Position numbers and translations under genes: made by a program
Notes under the pieces: generated by a model
What the model was told of the DNA's origin: nothing
What the model saw: only the letters and a program-made list of their open reading frames with translations
Databases searched by the model: none
In this document: in pieces, positions 24,658 to 37,357 of the stretch
Numbering within the stretch: position 1 is the first letter of the stretch
How the letters are laid out: every line of letters begins with the position of its first letter
DNA from: Rugalucina vietnamica
Taxonomy: Eukaryota; Mollusca; Bivalvia; Lucinida; Lucinidae
Direction of reading: 5' to 3'
NCBI GenBank assembly: GCA_964017185.1
Contig: OZ024876.1
Span: forward strand, 14,137,726-14,201,725
DNA: 64,000 nt

Positions 24658-24671
24658 CTTGTCGATAAAGA
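24658..24671 (-). repeat. Right TIR of the ISL2EU-like element
   Basis: CTTGTCGATAAAGA, matching the left end exactly. The inner block (about 24638-24657) contains the palindrome TCACGTGA, which corresponds to TCATGTGA on the left. Confidence 0.85.
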
Positions 24672-27173
24672 GACATTATTGTCAGTCGTATTTGAACCCA
24701 AGGTGCACAATGTACAACTCTATTACCAAATATTCCTTTTCGTACAAAACTGAAGCCATTGGTCATTCAACATCGACAGAATTAGCGTGTATATAGAAAA
24801 TTATCCCTAAACCTTACAATATACAAATATTAAAGGTATATGTTTTTGTTCTATTTATTTGGGGTTCAGTTGACCAATGAAAATAAATGAGCTCCAACTA
24901 TTTAAAAATATAAGAAAGGAGACCCGATGGTTCCACAAAAGTATTTGTGGCATGTAAATATTAAAATGCTATCAAATGTTTTCTTGCATTCGCTCCAGGC
25001 TTAAGTATTAAAAATTTATATATCGCTGCATGGGATAGAAACAAAACATAATAAATCTACTTACGTTGTGCATCATTTTAATTATAAAATCTGATTCTGG
25101 CTGATTCCCAGCTTATGGAAAGGTCTCCATTTTCACTTGATCCCATCTAAACCACACTTATACGTATTATACTGTAGATAGAGGAGGATTGCAAGGGATA
25201 TAGGTAAAATTAATTATACATAAAAAATTCACGTATATTTTTGCCTATTTTTATCAATAATGGTATGATAAATGATATGATTATCCTAATGCAAGGTAGA
25301 TAATTGTTTCGACAAGCATTCATCTTATTTCAAACATGGTTATTTTATATCCGTTAATGTAGATTCTCGAGTGTACACGGAAATGTTTCCGTAATGTCAG
25401 TAGAACAGCCTAAATGTGATCATTATATCATACGATCATTATACTCTACTTATTTTTCAAAGAAACTCACAAATTGGTCACCTAACCGTATAATTATCTC
25501 TGTCAGCAGAAATTAATGCTAAAGTTCAGCATATTTCCAACTTTTATTTTTATTACATTGTACATACTCGGAAATGTTTTCGTCGCTTAAAGGCTGGGTG
25601 CATTTCATGTTTCCTTTTATTGAATTGTACATGCTTGTTATCCATTTTTGTGCGCACCTTGCTAATGTTGGACACGCTTAAAGTTTTCGGTTTTACCCCC
25701 AGGATCAGGTAGTGCTGCAGCGGTCTTTTCCCCTACCACCATTGTTCTTTGGAAAGCCCAGCGAGGAGTGATTATCATTACATAGTGCAAAATGATTTCG
25801 CCTTACATAACAAACGGCGCATGAGAAAAAATATGGTAGAAAGTTTTTTTTAAGGATCAACACTTAAAAAGAGATAAGTTGGTAACGATGGGAAGCTGGC
25901 AGAATTGTGATACCATATAACTGTCATTACATAACAATATAGGCTGTATCAAAAGTAAAGTTACCACGTTTGTTTTTAACGAGAGTAACATGCATAAATC
26001 TCGCGAGTAATAAATTGTTAGTACCCGAAATAAAGCAAATACTTTTCATTTTGTTTGTTTTATTTTGTTTCCGTATTCATGCAAAACACTCTTTAAACAA
26101 TTTATAAAGAACCAAATGAAACAACGACACAACTTACATATAATGTTAAAAACCATATAAAAATTTAAATAGAATCCATTAAGTTAACAACGTAATATTT
26201 TACTAGATAATCTATACACAGAAAACGTACATATATGTTTTAAAATAACGTCATTTGCAAATTTTGAATATTATATAAACATACATTAACACTGTTAACC
26301 GAACTTCTTTACTTTGCTGTATGACAGGGACTGATATTGCACTCGTATTTAAAGACAGCGCAGCAGAGAGAATCGATTTACTGATATTGGAGACATGGTA
26401 TGAGTAAACTTGATTTTCCACACGAACAATCGAAGACACAGATAGTAACTTATCTGCTTAGCGAATCAGCTCCTTTGATTTTGCTACATAGCACATACGT
26501 AGTGTTTAAGATTACTAGGAAAATCTATACACAATCTGATTGGTTTGTTGCATACATGTACTTGGTCGAAAACCGAAATGACACCATGTTTAGTTAATAA
26601 AATATGTGTTCGTCATCATATAAAAATATTTTTATTTGCAAATGCGCGTTTTCATGGAACATGTATCTACAGACAAATTGGACGTCCTATGTTGTATATA
26701 TTTCATGTACTGTATCTTTTAAATTTAAGATTAAGTTTATTGCTAGGGCTCATCTGCGGGCTTCTTCACAGTGACTGCTAATTTACAACATCGCGACAAA
26801 TAATGTAGTAGCTTAATGGAAAGCGTGAGCCCTTTATAAACAAGCATACTAACAATATAGGAAAATAGCCAATCTACAGATAACGTACCTAATGTGAAGT
26901 ATTGAAACAAATCTGAAAATAAAACGCACAGCATGGACCCGTCTGCCTTAATACATGAATTTGTCTACAAGGTTCTTGTTTTTGTTACCCAGCTAAAGTA
27001 TATTATAGCCGGTAAATAATCATCAAACAACATCTGAAAAGCGTTTCAAGTAGAAACGAACTCAGTAACTCTGATTCTTACATATCAGGCATGTTTGAAC
27101 ACATTTCTTTTTGTGTCCGAACTCTTTTCGAGTACACTTATTCAATTATGTTCAATTATGTTAAAACATTATA

Positions 27174-27615
27174 TACCGTATTCGTTTTAATAAGCACACG
27201 TGGTTCAATATGCGCAAAGCCGATCGTTTCTGAAAAACACATGTATAAGTGCACATTACACGACTAGCACTGTTGTATATTACACCAATTCTACACATTA
27301 ATACTGTGTTAACAGCATTATATTTTCCCACTTCGGTTTTGGGGTGGGAATTTCTTTCTGATTGCGCCTTTTAAGAATTTCCTGATCATTGCATACTTGT
27401 ACATTTTTAAATCTTTACCTTAGATGATCAAACACTATTTTGCAACGCTTAGAACATTTAAATGACACTATCATTGATATGACTGACAAGATTATTTCAT
27501 CAGTGTATGTGTAGTTTTGGTTCGTAGTGTGTGCTAAATAGAATGCTATTTTGTCACCTTAACTGTGTTATTTTGAAACGTTCAGTGCACTTTGTGCTAA
27601 CTTAAACGAATACGG
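27174..27615. mobile_element. TACCGTATTCG-ended MITE, copy 2
   Basis: Orthologous to 16308-16735: same flanks, same nested family R fragment (about 27328-27406). The right end has decayed to AAACGAATACGGAATA. Confidence 0.75.
27328..27406 (+). mobile_element. Retro-like family R, 3' fragment
   Basis: Counterpart of 16449-16526, with a small AAGAATTT insertion within CCTTTTCCTGAT. Confidence 0.65.
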
Positions 27616-28746
27616 AATAAACTAATACATATCAATTAAGTATGTTTTGTGTATTTATGGTGTCGGTGACTGGTCTATTTTATTCTTTTCATTGCATGTT
27701 TTAACCCACATAATACATCTACGGGTTTTACAATATTTCACAATAATATAATAATTTACAATCCAGTGGTTAGTAACATAAAGCCATCTTAAGCTTAAGA
27801 TCATCTTACGACCAACTTAAGTATCTCTTAGGGATTATGGTGAATAACTGAAAATGACCTTAAGTTACGATGACAAATTAACAGCATCGTTACTGTACGG
27901 TTAACTCAAGACACCTTAGCGTCGTATTGTCTTACGAAGTGGCGCCTTTCATTTTAAAAAAGTAACGATAGTAGAGTAGCTGGAATAGCAAAGACGTAAA
28001 TTATAAGTCGGGCAACTTATGGTCATCGTAAGTATGTCGTAAGAAGGGGAACTTACGATGCCTTCGAGTTACTAACCCCAGTACTACAAAATCATGTTAC
28101 TTACCAATGAAAATAAACATAATGGAAATAAAACGTGTTGGTAAAATACAATGATATTATAACAGGAGAGATCACTGATACCGCCGGCTCTTCACATATG
28201 GTGTTTTATTACATTATAAACTGTCTCTTATTGTCCTAGCCTCATGGCTTCAACTTAGCTAGTTGCTGCGAATCAATATAGAGCTATCTGAGAGGCTAAT
28301 TGCCGCCGTCTGTACTCTTATAATCTGTATTTGAATGAATTCGATTGCATTGACTTAAATTAGTATAATATTAGATTCATTCATACAATACTCAACTGTA
28401 TTTGTTTATGCCATCCTGTCATAGCGAGCATTTAAATAATTTCTTTAGAATACTATTGATTCAACGCCTGGGAATGAGCATTTACCTTATGGGGTCAATA
28501 GATACATTGTGTATGTAATAAAAATAAATACAGCCGTCGGATATTGTAGCAAAAACTGTTCTTTATTTGAAGTGTACATTTTAATAGAGATTTATTTACA
28601 CGCAGTAATGTGGAAATTAACTGCAAATTAAATATTTGAAAACAATCGAATATATATTAACATTGCTGAAGAAATATAGCGAAAATAAACTGAGAATCTG
28701 TATATATTTAATTTTTAAGCAAATATGTTTTTTGCAGAATCAAAAA

Positions 28747-29060
28747 CTAAAAGTAGGCAACGATCAGGAAATGGCGCAATCAAAAAGAAATTCCCACTCC
28801 AGAAACCGAGGTGGGAAAAACTAAATTAACAATCAGGTACTTATACTAAGAAACCATATTGTAAGCCGAATGGGCAGCCATTGTCCGAATAGGTGGTCAC
28901 TCAGCCACCCAAACTCAACTTAAAATATGAAAACACACATAAGTGCTAACAGCACAAAAATTCAACACCAAGACATAAAACAAAAATAACCACCACAGAA
29001 GTATCGCATTGGAACAATTAGTAATATAAATTACTGGCGGGTTTAAATCGATTTTACATT
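28747..29060 (-). mobile_element. Retro-like family R, 314-bp copy
   Basis: From AAAAGTAGGCAACGATCAGG to GGGTTTAAATCGATTTTACA, inserted after TTTTTTGCAGAATCA; the intact neighbour at about 34960 reads TTTTTCGCAGAATGAAGTTGC. Confidence 0.75.
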
Positions 29061-29210
29061 GCTTAAAATTTCCAGTTTGTAAAAATTAGGCTTCGTTTGT
29101 ACCAGATTTTTATAAAAGCGCACCCTTTTTGAGCGATGTGTGATGTTAGCAATGACTATTTTACTTCTTTTAACACCTTTTGAAGAAACACCTTCAAACT
29201 AAAGCCTGGT

Positions 29211-29876
29211 TTCCTCGGACAATTTTTTACGAAGAATTTGTCACAAAAAACTTTGGCAATGAGTTTGCGTTCACACACAGCAATAATTATTTATATTACT
29301 TTAGCTCGCTCAGCTTTGTCACAGATATTTGACGATGAAACTTCGCCATAGAATTGAATTTATGCTTATCTTGATTTATTTGTTTGTTCTAGATGATTCA
29401 TTGACTAGTTAGATATTCACCACGAGGACAATGTTATGAACCACTGCAGAAGCTGAGGGTGAGGTTATGGCCATGTAAAATCGATTTAAGCCCGCCAGTA
29501 ACTGTGAGTTACTGATTGTTCCAAGACGATACTTCTGTGGTGGTTCTTTTTGTTTTATGTCTTGGTGTTTGTAATTTTTGTGCTGTTGGCGCCTTATTGT
29601 GTGTTTTCATATTTTTAGTTAAGTTAAGGTAACTGAGTGGCCACCTATTGGGAAAAGAGCTGCCCATTCGGTTTACGAAAGGTTTTCTTGGTATCAGTAC
29701 CTGATTGTTGGTTTGTTTTTTTCCCACCTCGGTTTGTGGAGTGGGAATCTTTTTCTGATTGCACCTTTTCCTGATCTTTGCCTACTTGTTCCTTTTTACA
29801 CGAGCGCATTTTTCTGCGACAAACCTACTATGTCAAAGAAAAATTGTCCGTGGATACGAGACCTTTTAATATAATA
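29211..29876. mobile_element. TIR element with CTGGTTTCCTCGGACAATTT ends
   Basis: The left end, CTGGTTTCCTCGGACAATTTTT, is imperfectly inverted at 29848-29873 (AAAAATTGTCCGTGGATACGAG). Most of the inside is a family R copy (29376-29797), so the element itself is only about 240 bp. It separates unit-B copies 2 and 3. Confidence 0.6.
29376..29797 (+). mobile_element. Retro-like family R, 420-bp copy, plus orientation
   Basis: Runs from about TTGTTCTAGATGATTCATTG to TTGCCTACTTGTTCCTTTTT, the opposite orientation to most members. Nested in the 29211-29876 element. Confidence 0.75.
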
Positions 29877-30169
29877 GAGTAAAATGAGTTAAATGAGAAA
29901 CCTATTTATAGGATATGTTATATATCATAAATTTACAACACACTCGGTTGGCGAAACAACCGCATCTGTATCTATATTAATGTATCTGGCTCGATATATT
30001 TGACTGATCAAAATAGATTTGTCACAAGAGAAATTTCTTCTTTGGCGAATACCGATCAGAAGCAAATGAATTTTGAGGACTGTTGAGTTCTGATGAAAGA
30101 ATGTCCACGGGTCTTTATTCTAAACTTTCAAAATACTACAGAACTTTAATCTTTTACTACCGGCTGTCA

Positions 30170-30665
30170 ATCCGTCTGATGGATTGTAATATGACGAGGT
30201 CCAATCACCTTTTAGCCAGAAGTTGTTGTAAGCAAAATAGCTAATTCATCATAGTTGATATATTTGGTTTGCGCCTCTTCGTTTTACGTTTTTCAATCGA
30301 ATTTGTATTTGCGTAAGAATTACAGACGTAAAAGGTAAAAGTAGGCAATGATAAGGACATGAAACTCTTCTCAAAACTGAAATGGACTTAAGGTTAGTGT
30401 GTTGGTAGGTTCGATCAAACCAAGTAGCACTCATACTGAATTTGAATAAACCCAGAGAATATTTACTAAACTTGATGGATTGTTATATGACGAGGACCAA
30501 TAAACCTTTAGCCAGAAGTTGTTGTAAGCTTAATAGCTAATTCATCATAATTGATATATTTGGCTTGAGCCTCCTTGTTTTACGTTTTTCAATCAAATTT
30601 GTATTTGCGTAAGAATTATAGAAGTTAAAGGTAAAAGCAGGCAATGATAAGGACATGAATCTCTT
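30170..30665. repeat. Local direct duplication, about 300-bp period
   Basis: The block ATATGACGAGGTCCAATCAC (about 30189) through GGCAATGATAAGGACATGAA recurs at about 30489-30658. Each block ends in a decayed family R 3' remnant (AAAGTAGGCAATGATAAGGA), so the remnant was duplicated with it. Confidence 0.7.
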
Positions 30666-31130
30666 CTCAAAACCCAGAGCATATTTACTAAACTTTACTG
30701 ACCATGACCATTATCATATACGGAGTTCGTTTTCACTATCTTGCATGAAATTTATTATTGATTAAAATTATTTCCGTGTAGACAAACGTCATGTATTTGT
30801 AATTGTCCAATTAACAATTATTTTTGCTGAAAAAGCAAATTGTTGTTTATACAAAAAATATTAATATACATTTCTCGTACATTTGATTAAATATAAGACA
30901 GCGAATATCAGCTGCCAATTTAACAGTAGCTTATTAGACATCCATGATAAAATCAGACATTGCGTCTAAATTTTAAAGCAATCATTGGCATCTATCCCTT
31001 TCACGTCTATGTAAAAACATCATGATTCAAATATGTTTACAGTGATCCCGCAATATGACATTATCAGTCGTATCTGAACCCAAGGTCAATCACATAGAAA
31101 GCAAAATTTTCATTCTATTAATTGGGAATG

Positions 31131-31752
31131 AAAAGGTTCAAGTAGGCAAAGATCAGGAAAAGGAGCAGTCAGAAAAAGACTTCCACTCCAAAACCGAGTT
31201 GGAGAAAACTAAATTAACGATCAGGTACTTATACCATGAAAACATATCGTAAGCCGAATTAGCAGCTATTTTCCCAATAGGTGGCCATTCTGTTACTAAA
31301 ACTCAACTAAAAATATGAAAACATACATAAGGCGCCAACAGCATAAACAATTTTCAACACCAATTTTAAATCGATTTTACATGGCCATAACCTCACCCTC
31401 AGCTTCTGCAGTGGTTCATAACATTTAGTTAGTTCTTCGGTCCTCGTGTTGAATCTCTAGCTAGTCAATTAATCATCAAGAAGAAACAGATAAATCATGA
31501 TGAACATCCTAATGAATCAAAAAACGAGGACTCAACACATTCAGTAAGCTGCCCTACGATGGGGATCCCTGGGCGCCGAATAACTTACTAACTCCGGAGC
31601 AAAAGAAAAACACCAGTTGGACCCACGTGAGCCAAGCAACAGACAAAAAGCTCCGGCCCCATCCAACTAAAATGAATAGCTTAAAGACGGGCCATCATAG
31701 TCTGACGCCCGACCCACCGGCGTGCAGTTAAAGAAGGCAGCATAGTTATCAA
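31131..31752 (-). mobile_element. Retro-like family R, 620-bp copy with internal gap
   Basis: Carries both ends of the long form but lacks about 100 bp around CACCAAGACATAAAACAAAA. It ends at AGTTATCAAC, next to CATATCTTTATCACCAACTT of unit B. Confidence 0.75.
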
Positions 31753-33195
31753 CATATCTTTATCACCAACTTACGTTGCATCATTATAGTTATAATATCT
31801 GAATCGGGTTTATATTCCCAGCTTTTTGAACAGTATGGAAACCTCTCAGTTTGAACTTGATCCCATCAAAATAATATCATTATATCAAATGATAATTATA
31901 CAAATTTTTCATTGAGACTCCCACATTGGTCTACCAAACCATATGATTATCTATAGTGCTAAAGTTCAGCATATTATCACCTTTTAAATGATCTCGTTAG
32001 TTTTACTACATACTCGGAAATGTTTTCGTCGCTTACAGTGCGGAACAAAGGCTGGGTGCATTTCATGTTTCCTTTTATTAAATTTTGCATGCTAGTTGTC
32101 CATGTGCGTACTATGCTAATGTTGGACACGCTTAAAGTTTTCAGCTGATTGTGCTGCAGCGGTCGTTTTCCCTACCACCATTGTTCAAGGGAAGGCTCAA
32201 TGTGGATAGATTATCATTACATAGTGCAATGCATAGTGCAATTTGTTTTCGCCTTACATAACAATCGGCGAATTAGAAACATAAAACGTTGAAAAGCTTT
32301 TTTTGACCGAAAATGAAAAATTAAAATACTGGTAACAATGGAAATTCTGTCATACCATATAACTGTCATTACATAACAATATAGATAATCAAGAGTAAAG
32401 CAATCGCTTTTATTTCAACGAGGGTAATATGCATAAATCTCGCGAGTAATAAATTCTTAAAACCTAAAATAAAGCAATGGATTTACACTTTATTTGTTGC
32501 AGTTCATATCCGTAATCATGCAAAACTCTCTTTAAACAATTCATAAAGTACCATTTAAAACAACGACAAAACTTACATATATATTGTTATAAAACCTGCA
32601 ATAGTTCAAATACAATCCATTAAGTTGACAGACGTACTGTTTCACTAGATAATCTAAACACAGAAAACGTACATCTTAGTTTTAAAAAATATTATATTTA
32701 TTTGAAAATTGTGAATGATATTAACACTGTTAACCGAATCTCTTCACTTTGCTGTATGACAGGGAATGGTATCTCACTCGTATTTGAAGAAAACGCAGCA
32801 TAGAGGATCAATTTTACCGATATTGGAGCTGCGTGGTGCGCAAACTTGATTTTCAATGCGCAAAATCGAAGACACAGAGAGTAACGTAACTGCTTTGCGA
32901 ATCAACTCCTTTGAGTTCGCTACATAGCACATCTGTAGTGTTTAAGAATCGGGAAATTCTATTCACCGTCTGCAAAATCTGGTTTGTTGCATATATGTTC
33001 TTCGTTGGAAAACCTGCATGTTTTGTTAATAAAGTATGTGTTCTGCATCTTATTCAAAATTGGTGTTGTATTAAAACAATGTGCGTTTTATTGTACCTTC
33101 AGCGAAAATTGACGTCGTATGTTGTATAAATGTAATTCAAAATAAATGAAGGCAATGATCAGGAAATGCACAATCAGAAAGAAATACATAGAGGA

Positions 33196-33347
33196 TATTC
33201 AAGTTTTTGGAGTGAATATGAGTTTTATTTCATTGAGTGAAGTGAAAATTTTTTATATTTCATGAGTGCCGAAGGCACGAATGAAATATACAATTTTTCA
33301 CTTCACGAGATGAAATAAAAGTCATATTCACGACAAAAACTTGAATT
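33196..33347. mobile_element. Foldback MITE, ATTCAAGTTTTTG ends
   Basis: About 150 bp whose halves are inverted copies (left arm TTCAAGTTTTTGGAGTGAAT, right arm its near inverse). The tip is ATGAGTGCCGAAGGCACGAATG. It disrupts only unit-B copy 3. Confidence 0.8.
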
Positions 33348-33660
33348 TTCTTTTTATTATATTGCATGTAGTCACTGTAACGTTGCGCGCTAAAGCATAT
33401 GACGTCAAAATCTTAAATGACGTCATTACGTCACGTCATTACGTCGCTATTGTGTGTGAACGTTCATTGCGTCAACAATAGCATATATTACAAAATCTAA
33501 TTATGTATAAATTAGAAATGAAACGGTGGAATCGTAATTTGCATATTCCCAAATCTTATATTTTCACATGTGAAAATATAACTTTTTTATATTTTCACAT
33601 GTGAAAATATAACTTTTTCAAATATAGGTTATATTTAATACATATTTCTCTATATTTCAT
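33348..33660. other. ACGTCA-rich and palindromic insert sequence
   Basis: Contains repeated ACGTCATTACGTCA words (about 33410-33445), then two 31-bp tandem units at 33557-33618, each with the palindrome TATTTTCACATGTGAAAATA. Absent from the corresponding place in unit-B copies 1, 2 and 4, so it entered with or beside the preceding foldback. Confidence 0.6.
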
Positions 33661-36600
33661 CACTTGCCATATAATAAAAGTATCTTTTAAATTCAGGATT
33701 AAGTTTACTGCTAGGGCTCATCTGTGGGCTTATTCACAGTGGCTTTTAATTTTACACCATCACGACAAATAATGCAGGGGCTTAATGGCTGTCCTAAAGT
33801 GTGAGACCATTACAAACATGCGTAGTATCAATATAAGAAAATAACCAATCTACAGACAGCGTACCTATTATGAAGTTTTGGAACAAAACGGAAAATAAAA
33901 CGCACAGCATGTACCCTTCAGCCTTAATACATGAATTTGTCTACAATGTGATTAGTTCTTTATTACCCGGCTTAAGTATTATAGCCGGGAAATAATCGAA
34001 AACCATCTTTAAAGCGTTTGAATGAGAAATGATCTCATTAACTCTGATCTTGACATATCAGGCATGTATGAACAAATTTCTCTTTCGTGTACGATCATTT
34101 TCCAAATGCAATAATAGCATTATGTAAAAAACAAACTTATACCCCTTCATTTAAGTACGTTGTTTTTATTAATTGCTATTTTCATCATGGTGTCGAAGAC
34201 AGAGGTTTTGATCTGCTGTCAATTCGTGTTTATTCCTATTATTGTACATGTCCGGTTTTAACAATGTCACACAATATTATTTAAATCAAGCACAACAAAA
34301 TCGCAGTACTTACCAATGAAAATAAACATAATGGAAATGATCCTTGTTGGTAAAATTACACTGGTATTCTAAATAACATTTATATCGTCAAAAGACAAAC
34401 AGATATCACTGATAACGTCGGCTCTTTATATACAGTGTTTTATTACAATATAAAGAATCTCATATTGTCCTAGCCTCGTGGCTTCCACTCAGCTAGTTGC
34501 TGCGAATCAATATAGAGGTATCTGAGAGGCAAATCGCCGCCGTCTGTACTCTTATAACCTGTATTTGAATGAATTCGATTGCATTGACTTAAAATATTAT
34601 TATATAAGATTTATTCATACAATACTCAACGGCATTTGATTACTCCATGGTTTCATAGCGAGCATTTAAATAATTTCTTTAGATTACTATTGATTCAACG
34701 ACTGGGAATGAACATTTACCTTATAAGGTCAACAGATATATTGTGTAATTAAAATAAATACAGCAGTAGGATATTGTTGCAAACATGGTTCTATGTTTGA
34801 ATTGTAACGTTTTTTTTTTGTACACACAGTAATGTGGAAATTGACTGCAAACTACATATTTGACAACAATCGAATAAATATTTAAATTGCTGAAGCAATA
34901 TAGCGAAAATGAAATGCGAATAATCAATTATTCAATTCTTAAGCAAATATGTTTTTCGCAGAATGAAGTTGCTTAAAATTTCCAGTTTGTACAAATCATG
35001 CTTCGTTTATATCAGAATTTCATATAAGCGTACTTTTTTGATGATGATATTGAAAGCCACCTGTATTGTTAGTAATGACTACTTTCTGCTTTTGAAAATC
35101 GTTTTACATTCACCTTCAAACTACTATAACAAAGCAAATAAAGCTAAATAAAAAACCTATTTTAGGATATCATAAATTTACAACATACTCGGTTGGCGAA
35201 ACAACCACATCTGTATCTATATTAATGTATCTGGCTCCATATACTTGACTGATCGGAGCAGTTTAAAGTATTAATCATAATAGATTTGTCGCAAGAGAGT
35301 CTGTCTTTGGTGAATTAAAAACACCGATAAGAAGCTATTATAGCAAATGAATTTTGAGAACTGTTGAGTTATTTTGATATAATGTGCACCTGCCTTTATT
35401 CTAAACATTCAGAATTCTACATGACTTTAAGCTTTTTACTAAAGGCTATCAATCCGTCTGATAGAAGACTGGGACAGGTTATAATATGACGAGGTCAAAT
35501 AACCTTTTAGACCGATGTTGCTGGAAGAAAAATATAGCTAATTCATCCTATTTTATATAGTTTAGTTCACGCTTCTTCGTTTTATTATTCAATGAAATTT
35601 TTATTTGCTTAAGAATTATAGATGTTCTGAAATGGAGTTAAGATGCATATGTTGGTTGGTTCAAAACCAACCAGGTAGCATTTTTGCCGATTTGGTATTT
35701 GAATAAACCTGGAACATATATACTAAACTTAACTGGGCATAACCATTATTATATACGGAATTCGTTTCACTATCTTAAACAAAATTCATTATTGATTTAT
35801 ATCAATCATGATTGAATTTTTTTCCTTGTAGACACACGTCACGTACTTGTTATTGTTTAATTGCCATGTTCGGTTCACAATATTGCCGAAAAAGCAAATA
35901 GTTATATAAAAAGATATAAGCATATATTTCTCGTACATTTGATTAAATCTAAGACAGTGTATATCAGCTGTCAATTAAACAGTAGTTTACTAGACATCCA
36001 TGATAAAATCAGACATTGTGTCTAAATTTTAATGCAATCATTGGCATCTATCCCTATCACGTCTGTGTAAAACCATCATGATTCAAATATTTTATAGTGA
36101 TCCCACAATATGACATCACTATCAGTCGTATCTGAACCCAAGGTTAATCACATAGAAAGCAAATCTGCAAAGTGTACAACTCTGTTATTTGAACATGGAA
36201 ACCAAATATTCATTTTTGTACAAAACGGTAACACGTTGGCCATTCAACAGAATTAGCTTATATAATTATAGAATAGTATCCCTAAACCATACAATGCACA
36301 AATGTAACTCTCAAGCCTCTTAGATCAAATTAAAATACAACATATATGTGTTTGTGTTTTTTTTTTATTTATTTGGTGTTCAAAGTTTTATATGACTTGA
36401 CCAGTGACAGTAAATGAGCCCAACATAATTAAAACATATATGAAATGCGACCCACTGATCCAGTAAAAGGATTAATGACATGAAAATATTAAAATGTTAT
36501 CACATTATTTCTTGCATTAGCTCCAGGTTTTAAAGGTAAAATACATCTCGTTGCATAGGATAGAAAGAAAAACATATCTTTAACAACAACTTAAGTTGTG

Positions 36601-36847
36601 CATCATTATAATTATACAATTGTCACAATTGGAATCTGGTTTACATTCCCAGCCAACAGTATGGAAACGTCTCTATTTGAAATTTTGAAATTGATCCCAT
36701 CAATCCGCCACTTATACGTATTATAGATACATGAGGATTTCAAGGAATATACTTATTACGTAAAGTCAATAAAAACGTTTATTATATAAGCTACTGAAAA
36801 TCACGCTTTTCGTTGGCCCAAAGCGCCCACGTGGCAAGTCTTCAAAT

Positions 36848-37180
36848 TGTCATATTAACTGGCTAGCGCGTGCTGGCAGGTCTATATTAGTTACTAAATT
36901 TAGAGCTGACGTTCTGGTTCCGCTTTCGCATAGCGCTGAGCATAATTATATAATAGATTGTCATATTAACTGGCTAGCGCGTGCTGGCAGGTCTATATTA
37001 GTTACTAAATATAGAGCTGACGTTCTGGTTCCGCTTTCGCATAGCGCTGCGCATAATTATATAATAAATTGTAATATTAACTGGCTAGCGCGTGCTGGCA
37101 GGTCTATATTAGTTACTAAATTTAGAGCTGACGTTCTGGTTCCGCTTTCGAACAGCGCTGCGCATTATTATATAATAAAA
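36848..37180. repeat. Three tandem 111-bp units
   Basis: Units start at about 36848, 36959 and 37070; the word CATATTAACTGGCTAGCGCG or a one-base variant marks each (36851, 36962, 37073). They differ at only a few bases and each ends in TTATATAATA. Found only in copy 4 of unit B. Confidence 0.95.
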
Positions 37181-37183
37181 CAG

Positions 37184-37357
37184 TTAATGACTTTTGAGGC
37201 ATTGGATATGATGTGATATCGACCCGAGAATACCAATATTGACCGAGGCGAAATATGATGTGATATCGACCCGAGAATACCAATATTGACCGAGGCGGTC
37301 AATATTGGTATTCTCGGGTCGATATCACATCATATCCAATGCCTCAAAAGTCATTAA
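37184..37357. mobile_element. Foldback MITE with one arm duplicated
   Basis: The ends TTAATGACTTTTGAGGC and GCCTCAAAAGTCATTAA are exact inverses. The inner arm (ATATGATGTGATATCGACCC...) occurs twice head to tail on the left (37206 and 37253, period 47) but once on the right. The terminal TTAA may be target sequence. Confidence 0.85.

Larger units (their letters stand above)
19170..24671. mobile_element. ISL2EU-like two-gene DNA transposon
   Basis: Outer terminal repeats are TCTTTATCGACAAG (19170-19183) and its exact inverse CTTGTCGATAAAGA (24658-24671). A second inverted block just inside contains TCATGTGATCT...AGAAGG (left) and the inverse of CTTCTACAGGTCACGTGA (right). The ends fall in a place where unit-B copies 1, 3, 4 and 5 run on without interruption (for example CATCATGATTCAAATATTTT at about 11650). 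About 28 bp of that host sequence is missing here, and I cannot see a clean target duplication. It encodes a THAP-DDE transposase (+) and a convergent SWIM-YqaJ nuclease (-). That pair is known from ISL2EU elements; the family name is from memory. Confidence 0.88.
17930..29200. repeat. Tandem unit B, copy 2 (carries the two-gene transposon)
   Basis: Direct copy of 10440-17930, enlarged by the 5.5-kb transposon at 19170-24671. It shares the TACCG MITE and nested R fragment with copy 1 but not with copies 3-4, so copies 1 and 2 are the closest pair. Confidence 0.85.
29880..35150. repeat. Tandem unit B, copy 3
   Basis: Nearly uninterrupted direct copy, the best guide to the native unit length of about 5 kb. 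It contains a small internal direct duplication: GCGTAAGAATTACAGACGT with its surroundings at about 30170-30360 is repeated at about 30470-30660. A family R copy replaces part of the unit at 31131-31752, and a hairpin element cluster lies at 33196-33660. Confidence 0.85.
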
